In this document: positions 1-7,994 of the stretch, piece by piece | Numbering within the stretch: position 1 is the stretch's first letter | Layout of the letters: each line of letters opens with the position of its first letter | Assembly: GCF_002250565.1 (NCBI RefSeq) | Contig: NZ_NMVJ01000007.1 | Location: forward strand, 62,001-126,000 | DNA: 64,000 nt | Direction: 5' to 3' | DNA from: Parenemella sanctibonifatiensis | Lineage (GTDB): Bacteria > Actinomycetota > Actinomycetes > Propionibacteriales > Propionibacteriaceae | Made by a program: the position numbers and the translations under genes | The notes under the pieces: model-generated | Told to the model about the DNA's origin: nothing | Seen by the model: only the letters and a program-made list of their open reading frames with translations | The model's database searches: none

Positions 1-1272
1 CTCCCTCAGGGTGTCATTTCCCAGCTGATGCGCGACACCGGCGGCCGTCGCCCCGGACTCATCACACCGGTCGGTCTGGGCACCTTCGTGGACCCGCGGC
101 TGGAGGGCGGCAAGCTGAACGCCCGCACCACCGAGGACATCGTCGAGGTCATCAAGCTGGGCGGCCAGGAGCAGCTCTTCTATCACGCCCCCGACCTGGA
201 CGTCGCCTTCCTGCGCGCCACCACCGCCGATGAGCTGGGCAACCTCTCCTTCGGCGAGGAGCCGGCGATGCTGGAGGCCTTCGCCATCGCCCAGGCCGTC
301 AAGTCCCGCGGCGGCAAGGTCTTCGTGCAGGTGAAGTACCTCGCGGAGGCCTACTCGCTGCCGCCCCAGACCGTACGCGTGCCGGGCGGCGTGATCGACG
401 GCATCGCCGTGGTCCCCGACCAACCCCAGACCGCAGTGCGCTGGCTGGAGCCCGGCTTCTCCGGTGCCCGAGTGCCGGCCGGCAGCCTGCCGCAGTTGCC
501 GGCGGGGCCGCGCCGGGTCGTCGCCGAACGGGCCGCGGCCGAGATCCAGCCCGGTTCGATGGTCAACCTCGGCGTCGGGATGCCCGACGGGGTGGCACAG
601 ATCGCAGCCGAACAGGGCTGGGACCGCACCCTCGCGTTCGCCGTCGAGCACGGCCAGATCGGCGGCGTTCCGGCCGGCGGCCTGGAGTTCGGCGCCTCCT
701 ACAACGCCGCGGCGAGCATCGATGCGCCCTACCAGTTCGACTACTTCGACGGTGGCGGCCTCGACATCGCCTTCCTGGGGATGGCCGAGGTGGACCAGAA
801 CGGCAACGTCAACGCCAGTCGCTACCAGGGCAGCATCGCCGGCGCCGGCGGATTCATCAACATCTCCCAAGGCACCCAGCGGGTCGTCTTCTGCGGCTCG
901 CTGACCGCCGTCGGTGCCCGCTTCGACATCCGTGATGGCCGGATGGAAGTGCTGACCGAGGGCAAGATCAAGAAGTTCGTGCCCCAGGTCACCCAGGTCA
1001 CCTTCTCCGCTGACCGGGCCCGCGAGCTCGGCCAAGAGGTTCTCTACGTCACCGAACGCGCCGTTTTTCGGCTGGTCGCCGAGGGCATCGAGCTGATCGA
1101 GGTGGCGCCCGGCATCGACCTGCAGCGGGATGTTTTGGACCAACTCGGCTTCCAGCCGATCCTGGCAGACCCGATCAGGCAGATGGACCCGAAGTTCTTC
1201 TCACCCCCACCAGCTCGACCCTCAACCACGAGCAACCAACCCAACCCATCCAACCCGACCCAGAAGGGGTGA
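1..1272 (+). CDS. Acyl-CoA:carboxylate CoA-transferase, propionate CoA-transferase type (5' end missing)
   Basis: Transfers CoA between short carboxylic acids, activating an incoming acid without ATP. The frame is open from base 1 (LPQGVISQL precedes the first Met), so the gene begins outside the window and roughly the first quarter is absent. GLGTFVDPRLEGGKLN in the visible N-terminal half and FAVEHGQIGGVPAGG in the C-terminal half match class I CoA-transferases; the Glu of VEHGQIGG is the expected residue forming the CoA thioester. Alpha- and beta-type domains are fused in one chain, as in propionate CoA-transferases. The stop lies 8 bp before dctP, so the enzyme probably acts on whatever the TRAP system imports. 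The true acid substrate cannot be read from sequence. Confidence 0.9.
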   Translation, partial: LPQGVISQLMRDTGGRRPGLITPVGLGTFVDPRLEGGKLNARTTEDIVEVIKLGGQEQLFYHAPDLDVAFLRATTADELGNLSFGEEPAMLEAFAIAQAVKSRGGKVFVQVKYLAEAYSLPPQTVRVPGGVIDGIAVVPDQPQTAVRWLEPGFSGARVPAGSLPQLPAGPRRVVAERAAAEIQPGSMVNLGVGMPDGVAQIAAEQGWDRTLAFAVEHGQIGGVPAGGLEFGASYNAAASIDAPYQFDYFDGGGLDIAFLGMAEVDQNGNVNASRYQGSIAGAGGFINISQGTQRVVFCGSLTAVGARFDIRDGRMEVLTEGKIKKFVPQVTQVTFSADRARELGQEVLYVTERAVFRLVAEGIELIEVAPGIDLQRDVLDQLGFQPILADPIRQMDPKFFSPPPARPSTTSNQPNPSNPTQKG

Positions 1273-1280
1273 TTCTCGCC

Positions 1281-2306
1281 ATGACAAAGACGTCTCGCAG
1301 ATCGGTATTGGGCCTCGGCCTGGCCACCGGTCTCGGACTGACCGCATCGGCGTGTGGAGTCAGCGATGCCCTCAACGAGGGCGCTGAGCACGTGCTGCTC
1401 GGTGGCCACCAGCTTGCCGCCGGTACGCCGTTCGACAAAGGTCTGACGAAGTTCGGCGAGCTGGTCGCCGAGAAGACCAGCGGCCGGGTACGCGTCGACG
1501 CGCACCCCAACGCGGCCCTGGGCACTGAGACGGAGATGTTCCAGGGACTCATCACCGGCACCCTCGACATCGGCATCGTCGCGCCCGGCTCGATCGCCGA
1601 GTTCTCCCCGGAGATGAGCATCCTGTCGATGCCATTCCTGGTGATCGACCGGGATCAGCGCGACGCACTGCTGACCGGCGGCATCGCCGAACGGCTCGCC
1701 GGCCTGCTCACCGAGCGTACGAAGACCCTGCCGCTGACCTACTTCGGAGGCAGCTTCCGGCAGATGTTCTTCACCCAGCCGGCCACCACGTTGGATGACA
1801 TTCGCGGACGGTTGTTCCGGGTGCAGCCCTCGGCGGTACTGACAGACTCGTTCTCCGCTGCGGTGGGCGTCCAGCCGAGCGTGGTGGCGTACAACGAGCT
1901 CTACAACGCCCTGCAGCAGGGGGTGGTCGATGGTGCTGACAACGAGCCGGTCTTCATCGACAGCCAGAAGTTCTACGAGCCTGCGCCCCACATCCTGCAG
2001 ACCAACCACGAGGTCACCATCCGGCCGCTGATCATCTCTCAGCGCACCATTGACAAGCTCGGCCCCGAGCTCGGTGCGCTGGTGATGGAGGCGGGAGCCG
2101 AAGCCGGCGAATACCAGCGCCGGCACGAGGCAGAGATCGACGACTCGATCTTGGGCGACCTGGCTGGCCGGGACGGCATCGTGGTGACGCCGGTCGACAC
2201 CGCGCCTGTGTTGGACAGCGTCCAACCGGTCTGGCAGCGGTACGCCGAGCAGTGGGGCATCCCCGACGTGCTCGAACAGATCATCGACCTGCGACCGGGG
2301 AGCTGA
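1281..2306 (+). CDS. dctP: TRAP transporter solute-binding lipoprotein DctP
   Basis: Extracytoplasmic substrate-binding protein of a tripartite ATP-independent periplasmic (TRAP) transporter, expected to deliver a carboxylate to the DctQM permease. The N-terminus combines a twin-arginine motif (SRRSVLGLG) with a lipobox ending TASAC, so it is probably a Tat-exported lipoprotein tethered outside the membrane. The core has normal family length (about 340 aa) and typical DctP signatures, including ELYNALQQGVVDGADNE. The ATG at 1281 is preferred over the in-frame GTG at 1269 because AGAAGGGG lies about 11 nt upstream and the signal peptide then starts MTKTSRR. Translation is close-coupled to dctQ (2-nt gap). 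Confidence 0.93.
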   Translation: MTKTSRRSVLGLGLATGLGLTASACGVSDALNEGAEHVLLGGHQLAAGTPFDKGLTKFGELVAEKTSGRVRVDAHPNAALGTETEMFQGLITGTLDIGIVAPGSIAEFSPEMSILSMPFLVIDRDQRDALLTGGIAERLAGLLTERTKTLPLTYFGGSFRQMFFTQPATTLDDIRGRLFRVQPSAVLTDSFSAAVGVQPSVVAYNELYNALQQGVVDGADNEPVFIDSQKFYEPAPHILQTNHEVTIRPLIISQRTIDKLGPELGALVMEAGAEAGEYQRRHEAEIDDSILGDLAGRDGIVVTPVDTAPVLDSVQPVWQRYAEQWGIPDVLEQIIDLRPGS

Positions 2307-2308
2307 CC

Positions 2309-2917
2309 ATGCGCATCGTCTCTTACCTGCACAAGGGTGTCGTGGCAGTCGCTGCCGCGGCCCTGGCGATCACCACGTTGGTGGTCGCTTACCAGATCGT
2401 CGGCCGCTACGTGCCCTTCATCCCGCGGGCCCTGTGGACCGAGGAGATCGCCCGGATGTGTCTGGTCTGGTTGGTCTTCATGGGTGCCGCCGCGAGCATT
2501 CGTACCGGCGAGCACTTCATCATCGACCTGGTGCCCGAGCGCGCCAGCGACAATCTGAAGCGGATCTTCGCCACCTTCACCATGGTCGCCCTGGTGGCGA
2601 TCTCGGTGACGCTGTTCGTGGGCAGCATCGGCTTCACCCAGACCGGTCTGGACCGGATCTCGACCACCTCGGGCCTGTCGCTGGTCTACAGCTTCGCCGC
2701 CCCGTTGGTCGCGAGCCCGTTCATGGCGGTGTTCGCGATCGCAGCCTGGTGGGAGGCCATGAAGGATCCGTCCCTGTCAGGCGCCAACCTCACCGAGGCC
2801 GGGGTTGTCGAGGCGGCCCAGGGCGACGACGAAGATGACTCCTCCGCGGTCGAGTCCGACGTCGATTCCGCCACTGCCACCACCGGCAAGAACAGCCCTG
2901 AAGGGAGCGCGAAGTGA
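2309..2917 (+). CDS. dctQ: TRAP transporter small permease DctQ
   Basis: Four-helix small membrane subunit of the TRAP transporter that pairs with DctM. Hydrophobic segments lie at about residues 10-30, 45-65, 87-107 and 125-145. The loop motif WTEEIARMCLVWLVFMGAA is the family signature. The C-terminal 40 residues are unusually acidic and serine-rich (EDDSSAVESD) and look like a cytoplasmic tail of unknown role. ATG 2309 follows the dctP stop by 2 nt; the stop overlaps the dctM start in GTGA. Confidence 0.93.
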   Translation: MRIVSYLHKGVVAVAAAALAITTLVVAYQIVGRYVPFIPRALWTEEIARMCLVWLVFMGAAASIRTGEHFIIDLVPERASDNLKRIFATFTMVALVAISVTLFVGSIGFTQTGLDRISTTSGLSLVYSFAAPLVASPFMAVFAIAAWWEAMKDPSLSGANLTEAGVVEAAQGDDEDDSSAVESDVDSATATTGKNSPEGSAK

Positions 2918-4197
2918 CTGGCATCATCCTCGCCGTCATCATCGGCGTCTTCATCCTTGCCTGCATCCTGCGGGTGCCGATCGCCTTCGGCCTGATCCTG
3001 GCCTGCCTGCCCTTCATCCTGCTCGATGCCCGCTTCAGCACCGAGTTGGTGGTGCAGCGCATGTACGCCGGTTTGGACTCCTTCATCCTGTTGGCAGTCC
3101 CGTTCTTCGTGTTCGCAGCATCGATCATGGTGGCCTCCGGCGTCACCGACCGGCTGATCGACCTGGCCCGTGCCATGTTCGGTTGGATTCGCGGTGGCCT
3201 GGGCATCGTCAACGTCGGCGTCTCGATCGGCTTCTCCGGCATGTCCGGGTCCTCGACCGCTGACGTCGCCGGCACCGGCACCGTGCTGATCCCGCAGATG
3301 GTCAAGCGTGGCTACCCGGCCGCCTTCGCTGTCGGCGTCACCGCGGCCTCGGCCGTGATGAGTTCGATCATCCCGCCCAGCATCCAGCTGATCGTGTGGG
3401 GATCGCTCACCAACACCTCCATCGGCGCCATGTTCCTGGGTGGCATCGTGCCCGGCCTGCTGATGGGCGTGGGCATGATGGTGGTGGCCTGGCTGGTGGC
3501 CCGTCGGAAGAACTTCCCCAAGGACGACTCGTTCGACGCCAAGGAGCTGGGCCGCACCTTCGTCAAGGCGCTGCCCTCGCTCGGCATCATCGTGATCGTG
3601 CTGGGTGGCTTCCGTCTCGGCATCGTGACCGCCACCGAGGCGGCCCTGCTGGCCGTGGCGTACGCCCTGTTCCTGGCATTGGTGGTCTATCGCTCTGTGA
3701 CCTGGCGAGAGCTGGGCAAGGTGCTGGTGTCGTCGGCCAAGCTCACCTCGCAGACGCTGTTTGCGCTGGCGGCGGCGTCGGTGCTGGCGTACGTCCTGAC
3801 GGTCTATCGGGTGCCGCTGCTCTTCCAGGGTGCCGTCGAGTCGGTGCCCGGCTGGGCCGTGCTGTCGGTCATCACCGTGGTGTTCTTCATCCTGGGTCTG
3901 TTCATGGACGCGCTGCCGGCCATGGCGATCATGATCCCGGTGATGGCCCCGGCGGTGGAGATGGCCGGCGTCGATCCGGTCCACTACGGCATCGTCGCGG
4001 TGCTGACCCTGTCGCTGGGCCTCATCACCCCGCCGGTCGGCATCTGTCTGCTGGTGGCTGCCTCGATCGGCAAGATCCCGGTCGTCAAGGCCGTCAAGCC
4101 GATGCTGCCCTTCGCGGGCGTCATCCTCGGCGTGATCGTGTTGTGTCTGATCTTCCCGGAGATCATCACCTGGCTGCCCGAAACCCTCGGCGGCTGA
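2914..4197 (+). CDS. dctM: TRAP transporter large permease DctM
   Basis: Large membrane subunit that carries substrate transport, driven by an ion gradient, with DctQ and DctP. At 427 aa it is standard length with about 12 hydrophobic segments. Family hallmarks include GFSGMSGSSTADVAGTG early on and IPPSIQLIVWG and LITPPVGICL later. It starts at a GTG overlapping the dctQ stop by 4 nt and ends just before a strong hairpin terminator. With the upstream CoA-transferase and the convergent IclR regulator this forms a complete uptake-plus-activation module for an organic acid. Confidence 0.95.
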   Translation: MTGIILAVIIGVFILACILRVPIAFGLILACLPFILLDARFSTELVVQRMYAGLDSFILLAVPFFVFAASIMVASGVTDRLIDLARAMFGWIRGGLGIVNVGVSIGFSGMSGSSTADVAGTGTVLIPQMVKRGYPAAFAVGVTAASAVMSSIIPPSIQLIVWGSLTNTSIGAMFLGGIVPGLLMGVGMMVVAWLVARRKNFPKDDSFDAKELGRTFVKALPSLGIIVIVLGGFRLGIVTATEAALLAVAYALFLALVVYRSVTWRELGKVLVSSAKLTSQTLFALAAASVLAYVLTVYRVPLLFQGAVESVPGWAVLSVITVVFFILGLFMDALPAMAIMIPVMAPAVEMAGVDPVHYGIVAVLTLSLGLITPPVGICLLVAASIGKIPVVKAVKPMLPFAGVILGVIVLCLIFPEIITWLPETLGG

Positions 4198-4218
4198 TCA
4201 GCGCCTGAGTGACAGACA

Positions 4219-4249
4219 AGTGGGCCCGGAGCATTGCTCCGGGCCCACT
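4219..4249. terminator. Bidirectional hairpin terminator between dctM and iclR-type gene
   Basis: A 15-nt arm (4219-4233) and its exact complement (4235-4249) form a very stable GC-rich hairpin centred at 4234. It lies between two convergent genes, so it can end both transcripts. There is no long T-run on either side. Confidence 0.85.
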
Positions 4250-4280
4250 GTCATGTTCCGGTCACTGACCGGGGAGAGTC

Positions 4281-5042
4281 TCAGCGAGGGCTGACGCCTG
4301 CAACCTTGAGGTGCTTCTTGGCCGTCACCAGCGCGTCGTGGAAGCGGTTGACGGTCTTACCGGCGGTGCGCTGGGTCGGGGCCGCCACGCAGATGGCGTA
4401 GTGACCGCCCGGGTCATGATCCAGCTCGACGCCGATGCCGATGGAGGTGACGCCGTCCTCGTACTCGTCGGAGGAGATGGAGTAGCCACGGCTGGACACC
4501 TGCTCCACCTCGCTGCGCAGCGCGGCGGCATCGCCAATGGTGTTGCGGGTGAACTTCTCGTAGTCCAGCGAGTCGATCAGTTCGTTGCGGCGTACCGTCG
4601 GCAGACCCGCGAGCAGCGCCTTGCCGATCGCGGTGGCGTGCAGCGGGCCACGCTGGCCCATGCTGCCGCGGACGCTCAGCTCGCCCGGGCCGTGCACCAG
4701 GTCGAGGTAAATGAATTCGCCGCCGATCAGGGTGCCCAGCAGCGCGGTCTCGCGCACCTTGTCACTCAGGTTCAACAGCACGGTGTGGATGTCGTTGAAG
4801 CCAAAGGCCTCGTGCACCGAATCCGCAGCCTTCAGGACATAGGAACCCAGTCGGTAGCCCGATCCCTGCTCCGTCCGCGCCACCCAGCCCTGCCGCACCA
4901 GCGTGGCAAGGAGACGGTGGGCCGTGCTGACGGGGACACCGACGGCGCGCGCGACTTCGCTCACTCCCATCGGACGATCGGGGTGGTCGACCAGATGGGA
5001 CAGGACATCGAGTCCCTTGCCCAACATGTTTCGCTCGCTCAT
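4281..5042 (-). CDS. IclR-family transcriptional regulator
   Basis: DNA-binding regulator, 253 aa, the usual IclR length. An N-terminal winged helix (about residues 5-65, with GVSEVARAVGVPVSTAHRLL as the recognition region) is followed by an IclR effector-binding domain containing RGPLHATAIGKALLAG. IclR regulators commonly control catabolism of organic and aromatic acids and sit next to their targets; here it converges on the CoA-transferase/TRAP operon. The 209-bp upstream gap (5043-5251) contains its promoter region, including a TTCGAA palindrome and two diverged ACAC/GTGT patches, but no site I can assign with confidence. Confidence 0.92.
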   Translation of the reverse strand: MSERNMLGKGLDVLSHLVDHPDRPMGVSEVARAVGVPVSTAHRLLATLVRQGWVARTEQGSGYRLGSYVLKAADSVHEAFGFNDIHTVLLNLSDKVRETALLGTLIGGEFIYLDLVHGPGELSVRGSMGQRGPLHATAIGKALLAGLPTVRRNELIDSLDYEKFTRNTIGDAAALRSEVEQVSSRGYSISSDEYEDGVTSIGIGVELDHDPGGHYAICVAAPTQRTAGKTVNRFHDALVTAKKHLKVAGVSPR

Positions 5043-5251
5043 GACTCGCCTTTCTGCTCATTGGCATTACGGCCACCAGCCCCGCTCCTGGCGGTTCGCT
5101 GACACTGTGCGAAACGCTATCGGGAGCCGGTGGCTCGACACGATGACACACCATCCGGCGCGGTGATGCACCGAAAAAGCCACCGCTCTGGAGGAAGTCT
5201 GGCACACTTCGAAGGTCTGAAACACCAAGAAACAGTGTGTCCCAATTTTCG

Positions 5252-7912
5252 TTAGCTGGCCCAGCCGCCCATGAAGAACTGCCGGGTCCACCACATCATG
5301 ACAAACAGACCGAGCACGATCAAGGCCCGCTTGGACCACAGTTGCACTTCGGCGGCGTCACGATCCCGCGGCTTGCGCTCCCAGAAGGACGCCATCATCA
5401 TCCAGAACGGGAACCACAACAGCACCGCGCGGGGCACCGACTGGAACCAGAAGGACAACGCGAAGGCCAACACCTGCACCGCCACCCAGGACGCCTCCGC
5501 CCACATCTTGCGGCGCAAGCACCACACGGTGACCGCGATGCCCGCCAACCAGGCGAGCATCTCGGCCCGGAAGATCCACACCCAGCCGTCGCGATCGGCG
5601 TACGCACCGGGCTGGATCGCCTGCCACGTGTTCGCGAAGGCCTCCCACGGCCAGTGGAAGCCACGGTTCCAGCCGGCCTCCTGCGCCGAGAACCACGCCG
5701 TCCACGATCCGGTCAGGCCGTGCAGATAGATCACGTACGCCGCGATCACCGCGATCGGCAGCGCCAGCCACAGCAGCTTCAGCAGCCGCTCTCGCCACTG
5801 CACCGCGGCCCAGGTCAGCGCCATGATGCCCAGCGCCCCAACCAGGAACAGGCCCGACACACGCACCGTGCAGGCGAGCGCCGCCAAGATCGCGGCCGGC
5901 ATCCAGCGATCGGCGCGTGCCCGCTCCCAGGCCCAGAACGCCAACGCGCAAAACAGTGACTCGGTGTAGGGCACCACGGTGAAGACCGCCACCGGGGCGA
6001 ACAACCACATGGTTGCGGCCACCGGTCCGCCGAGTCGCAGCAGCGCCAACGCGGCCGCCGCGGAGCCGACCAGCGACAGCACCAACCCGGTCACCAGCAT
6101 CGGTATGCCGATCTGGGCCAACGCCCCCATGATCATCGGCAGGCCGGGAAAGAAGGCCATCTCCTTGGGGTCGGCGTACCCCTCCTGGGCGATGACGAAG
6201 AAGTGCTGCACGTCCCAGTACGTCAGCATGGTGCCGATCGAAGAGCCAGTGATCAGCCCCATCACCACCAGGATCGCCACGATCAGACCGCGGCTACCGA
6301 TCCAGGCCAGCAGCACCGACTGCAGGCCGCGCCGGGTCCACGGGTCCCGTGTCAGGGTGTAGCCCGGCACCGTCTGCCACGGCACCGCGGTCGCGGCGGG
6401 CCACCGGACGGTGGTGACGTCATTGATCCGGTCGTACGCCCGGGTGCCCGGAATCGCGAAGGACTGCAGTGCCCCGGTGCGCAACCGGGTGAACCAGCCG
6501 ACATCCGCGGCGCCGTCCAGGACACCGCCGGCCGGGTCGTCAATGAGGCGACCCCGATCATGCGCCGGCGGGATCCGGACCGGATCGTGGATCGGTTGGA
6601 GGATGTCGCGGACCACCAGGCCGGCAAACCACAGCTGTGCGGCGACCCGGATCACGATGGCGAGGCTGTAGGTGTCGATGACGAACTGGCCCAGATCCGG
6701 ATCGGACCAGTTGGCCAGGTAGTGCCAGATCGCAACCCAATAGATCGCCTCGGCGACCTGCCACATCGCCACATCGCGCAGCTTCGGTCGGGCCGCGACC
6801 GCCAGCGGTAGCAACCACAGCACGTACTGCGGGGAATAGACCTTGTTGATGAGACACATCGCCACCACGACCAGGAAGGCGACCTGCGCCAGCCGGGGTC
6901 GTTGCGGCGCGAACAGCACCAGCGCCGCGATCCCGATGCAGGCCGCGACCATCAGGCCGATCGCCAGCCCGTTGAGGTTGGCGATGGCCTGGCCCTGCAG
7001 GGTCATTGCCTGCCACAGCGAACCGAAGTCAGGGCCGCGGCCCTCGTTGAAGGTCCAGAAGTACAGCCAGCCCTCGAAGTTGAGGACCAGGTAGGAGATG
7101 TTTCCGGCCAGCCAGCCGACCGCGGCGCCGAGCACCGTCCAGCCGTACGCCTTCATCCGGCCGCCGCGCAGGCACAACAGCAGCAGCGGCCCCAGGATCA
7201 GCAAGGGATAGAGCTTGGCGGCGGTGGCCAACCCCAGCAGCAGTCCTGCCAGCCAGGGGCTGCGGCGGGACCAGGCCAGCAGCGCCAACGAGGTCAGGCA
7301 GACCGCCAGCAAGTCCCAGTTGATCAGCCCGGTCAGCGCCACCAGCGGGGAGGCCGCGACCATCATGGTGTCCCAGCCCCGGCCACGCGTGGTGCGTGCC
7401 ATCGACCAGACCAGGCCAAGGAACAGGGCAAACAGCGTGACCGCGGTGATGCCGAGGAACAGGTTCGACATCTCCAGCGCACGGGCTTCGGGTCCCGGGG
7501 TGCCGGGCAGGAATACGCTGAACAACGCCGTCAGCTGCCGGTTGAGCTCGACGTAGGCCACGGTCAGCGCCGGATATTCAAACGGCGTCTGCGACATCGG
7601 TGCCTGGTTGACCATGTCGCGGTCGAGGTAGAGCTTGGGGATGTCGCTGTAACACCCGTCCCGGAACACGTCGGAACCGGGCAGCTGGCACTTCTCCTGC
7701 CGTGTGACGGCCCACAGCCAGATGATGGTGGCGGCCAGGAGCACCCACCGCATCGGGTCGAACCAGACACCGGCGTGTTCGCCGCGCCGTCCCCAGCGCC
7801 CCAGCCGGCCACCGATGAAGGCGGGCAGCGTGTCCGACCAGCGCCCTGCGCGTACGGGTTGGTCGGCAGTCGCGGTGTCGCCGGTCGGCGTCTCCTCAAC
7901 GCTGGTGTTCAC
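5252..7912 (-). CDS. Two-domain polyprenyl-dependent glycosyltransferase, GT87-like plus PIG-V-like
   Basis: An 886-aa multi-pass membrane protein that appears to join two C-family glycosyltransferases. The N-terminal half (about 60-440) resembles GT87/DUF2029 mannosyltransferases, with YSDIPKLYLDRDMV followed by PFEYPALTV in the first extracytoplasmic loop. After a soluble linker (about 445-510) the C-terminal half starts a second set of helices with YWDVQHFFVIAQEGY and AFFPGLP, resembling the catalytic first loop of PIG-V-type mannosyltransferases. Such enzymes use polyprenyl-phosphate sugars outside the membrane. In Mycobacterium tuberculosis the gene after ponA1 (Rv0051) is a lone GT87-type protein, so the position is conserved but the fusion looks extra. 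It lies 82 bp after the PBP gene on the same strand. Sugar and acceptor are unknown. Confidence 0.8.
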   Translation of the reverse strand: MNTSVEETPTGDTATADQPVRAGRWSDTLPAFIGGRLGRWGRRGEHAGVWFDPMRWVLLAATIIWLWAVTRQEKCQLPGSDVFRDGCYSDIPKLYLDRDMVNQAPMSQTPFEYPALTVAYVELNRQLTALFSVFLPGTPGPEARALEMSNLFLGITAVTLFALFLGLVWSMARTTRGRGWDTMMVAASPLVALTGLINWDLLAVCLTSLALLAWSRRSPWLAGLLLGLATAAKLYPLLILGPLLLLCLRGGRMKAYGWTVLGAAVGWLAGNISYLVLNFEGWLYFWTFNEGRGPDFGSLWQAMTLQGQAIANLNGLAIGLMVAACIGIAALVLFAPQRPRLAQVAFLVVVAMCLINKVYSPQYVLWLLPLAVAARPKLRDVAMWQVAEAIYWVAIWHYLANWSDPDLGQFVIDTYSLAIVIRVAAQLWFAGLVVRDILQPIHDPVRIPPAHDRGRLIDDPAGGVLDGAADVGWFTRLRTGALQSFAIPGTRAYDRINDVTTVRWPAATAVPWQTVPGYTLTRDPWTRRGLQSVLLAWIGSRGLIVAILVVMGLITGSSIGTMLTYWDVQHFFVIAQEGYADPKEMAFFPGLPMIMGALAQIGIPMLVTGLVLSLVGSAAAALALLRLGGPVAATMWLFAPVAVFTVVPYTESLFCALAFWAWERARADRWMPAAILAALACTVRVSGLFLVGALGIMALTWAAVQWRERLLKLLWLALPIAVIAAYVIYLHGLTGSWTAWFSAQEAGWNRGFHWPWEAFANTWQAIQPGAYADRDGWVWIFRAEMLAWLAGIAVTVWCLRRKMWAEASWVAVQVLAFALSFWFQSVPRAVLLWFPFWMMMASFWERKPRDRDAAEVQLWSKRALIVLGLFVMMWWTRQFFMGGWAS

Positions 7913-7994
7913 CGCTGACCTTCCTCATCGCCGGTGTGACGGCGGCAGCCGCCCAGCACGATTGTGCCGGGCCGAGCGGCCGGGCGCGAGCGGG

